Assembly (NCBI GenBank): GCA_937888665.1
Contig: CALBET010000855.1
Span: 1-8,093 of the forward strand
Length of the DNA: 8,093 nt
Direction of reading: 5' to 3'
Origin: an uncultured Acidobacteriota bacterium
GTDB taxonomy: Bacteria; Acidobacteriota; Vicinamibacteria; Vicinamibacterales; UBA8438
Shown in pieces: positions 6,863 through 8,093 of this stretch. The stretch's first letter is position 1, and every line of letters starts with the position of its first letter. The notes beneath the pieces were generated by a model. The model was not told the DNA's origin, did no database searches, and saw nothing but the letters and a program-made list of their open reading frames with translations. The translations under genes and the position numbers were made by a program.

Positions 6863-8093
6863 TCAATTCATCGGCAAGGCGAAGGCAATGATCTCGTCGT
6901 TGGTGATCTGCGACCCTGTGAGGCCGCCGCCGGTGCTCACCACGGTGACGAATTGCCGTCCATCGGATCCCAGATAGGTGATCGGCGTGGCCTCGATCGA
7001 CGACGGCAGTCTAATCTCCCACAGCTGCTCGCCGCTCGCGGTCGCAAAGGCGCGAAACCTGAAATCGTCGGCGCCGCCCACAAAGGTCAGGCCGCTAGCG
7101 GTCAGCACGACGCCCCCGGTACTGGGGCGACCGGTGTCCTGCAGGCCGGAAGGCAGCATGTCGGACACGCCAAGCGTCTTGCGATAGGCGACGTCACCCG
7201 TCTCCATGTCGACGGCCACCAGCTCGCCCCAGGGTGTCGGTCCGCACGGCAGACGCCTGTCCGGATCGCCGAACCGACGAACACCGGCGAGCGGACCGGT
7301 GTTGACCCAGGCGTCGTCTGGCCGCTGGACGAGGCGCATGGGCTGGAACAGATTGGTCGTGTTGGACACGAAGAGATGAAGCTCGGGATCGTAGGCTGGT
7401 CCCCAGTAGTTGATGCCGCCCGCCGGGCCCGGCGGAGACATGCTGTACTGATTGAGGGCAATCGGCATGTAGGGCCCGCCCAGCTTCATGTCGTTGTCGT
7501 CGACCACGCGTTCGCAGTACGCCTGATGCGCCGGCTCGCCCTTGTAGAGATTGTCGCGGGAGATCGTGTTCTGCGTCAGCGGCTCGGGCTTGACAGGGAA
7601 CGGTTGGGTCGGCGATGCCTGCTCGCCGGGCACATCACTCGCCGGCACCGGCCGCTCCTCGATGTCGAAGATCGGCTCGCCGGTGACCCGATTGAACGTG
7701 AACATGAGCCCGGTCTTGTTGACGACAATGAGAGCGGGGACGGTTTCTCCGCCGCGGTTCAGGTCGACGACCAGCGGCGCCGACTGCGCGTCGTAGTCCC
7801 AGATGTCGTGATGGACGAGCTGGAAGTGCCAGAGATATTGGCCATTGTTCGCATCAACCGCGACGACCGACGACGAGAACAGGTTGTCGCCGGGACGGTC
7901 GACGCCGACCCGGTCGTCGTTCGGGGCGCCGATCGGCATATACAAAATGCCGCGCTCCGTATCGAGCGACATATAGCCCCAGACATTGACACCTGACCTG
8001 CCCCTGGCGCTATCCCCAGCCCAGGAGTCATAGCCGAACTCGTCCGGTCCCGGCACGGTATGAAACGTCCACACCAGCTCGCCCGTGCGGGCG
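6863..8093 (-). CDS. PQQ-dependent (quinoprotein) dehydrogenase, C-terminal part, truncated by the window edge
   Basis: The open frame runs in from the right edge (A-R-T-G-E-L-V-W...) and ends at 6863, giving about 410 residues; the start is outside the window. It belongs to the eight-bladed quinoprotein alcohol/glucose dehydrogenase family, which oxidises alcohols or sugars in the periplasm with PQQ as cofactor. Evidence in order: the blade motif TGELVWTFHTVPGPDEFGYD, a conserved GDNLFSSSVVAVDANNGQYL, the hallmark LVHHDIWDYD, PTQPFPVKPEPL, GGINYWGPAYDPEL, PWGELVAVDMETGDVAY, and a final blade with ATPITYLGSDGRQFVTVV ending in IIAFALPMN. HHDxWDYD together with PTQPF is closest to the membrane glucose dehydrogenase-like branch rather than methanol dehydrogenase, but the substrate cannot be fixed from this half. 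No cytochrome c domain follows the propeller, so electrons would go to a separate acceptor. A few hundred bp downstream is the relic of a GSDH-family gene, also PQQ-linked but of a different fold. Confidence 0.94.
   Translation of the reverse strand, partial: ARTGELVWTFHTVPGPDEFGYDSWAGDSARGRSGVNVWGYMSLDTERGILYMPIGAPNDDRVGVDRPGDNLFSSSVVAVDANNGQYLWHFQLVHHDIWDYDAQSAPLVVDLNRGGETVPALIVVNKTGLMFTFNRVTGEPIFDIEERPVPASDVPGEQASPTQPFPVKPEPLTQNTISRDNLYKGEPAHQAYCERVVDDNDMKLGGPYMPIALNQYSMSPPGPAGGINYWGPAYDPELHLFVSNTTNLFQPMRLVQRPDDAWVNTGPLAGVRRFGDPDRRLPCGPTPWGELVAVDMETGDVAYRKTLGVSDMLPSGLQDTGRPSTGGVVLTASGLTFVGGADDFRFRAFATASGEQLWEIRLPSSIEATPITYLGSDGRQFVTVVSTGGGLTGSQITNDEIIAFALPMN

Noticed and set aside
6860..7996. 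378-codon plus-strand open frame opposite the PQQ dehydrogenase
   Set aside because: It is fully antisense to a gene with clear family motifs, its translation is Arg/His/Asp/Val-rich with no recognisable domain, and GC-rich genes commonly leave long open antisense frames.
1..8093. A novel defence, CRISPR or biosynthetic system
   Set aside because: No repeat array, nuclease, reverse transcriptase, toxin-antitoxin pair, phage gene or clustered biosynthetic pathway was recognised; the genes are metabolic, membrane or polysaccharide types plus two broken genes.

Overview
The window looks like a chromosomal stretch from a GC-rich bacterium. The mix of a quinoprotein sugar/alcohol dehydrogenase, a glucose/sorbosone-dehydrogenase-type gene and a large membrane protein with an extracytoplasmic N-terminal segment reminds me of soil Acidobacteriota (possibly Vicinamibacteria-like). 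That placement is inferred from gene style only; no marker gene is present. All convincing genes lie on the minus strand, so the window reads right to left. There is also a possible plus-strand gene tail at the left edge.

In transcription order: (1) the C-terminal ~410 residues of a PQQ-dependent dehydrogenase (6863-8093, running off the right edge); (2) a ~390 bp stretch with no believable gene (6476-6862); (3) a 5'-truncated relic of a second, structurally unrelated quinoprotein family, glucose/sorbosone dehydrogenase (6113-6472), which breaks off at a small perfect inverted repeat; (4) a very small hydrophobic ORF with the only strong Shine-Dalgarno sequence I noticed (5895-5993, tentative); (5) a 529-residue polytopic membrane protein of unknown function (4278-5867); (6) a compact 771-residue phosphoenolpyruvate carboxylase (ppc, 1904-4219); (7) a 536-residue ORF in which the front half of a NodB-type polysaccharide deacetylase is joined in frame to the back half of a GT4 glycosyltransferase (206-1816).

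The membrane protein and ppc are 58 bp apart, and ppc and the chimera 87 bp apart, so these three could share a transcript. They do not form an obvious pathway: PEP carboxylase is central anaplerotic metabolism, while the other two look like cell-surface or polysaccharide functions. The right-hand part concerns periplasmic quinoprotein oxidation of sugars or alcohols.

I see no CRISPR array, tRNA or rRNA, intact transposase, phage gene or recognisable defence system. The points most worth a second look are the deacetylase/GT4 chimera, which lacks essential halves of both enzymes, the substitutions in the PEP carboxylase active-site and effector positions, and the truncated dehydrogenase next to an unassigned stretch. 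They suggest deletion and rearrangement scars (or assembly errors) rather than a new system.
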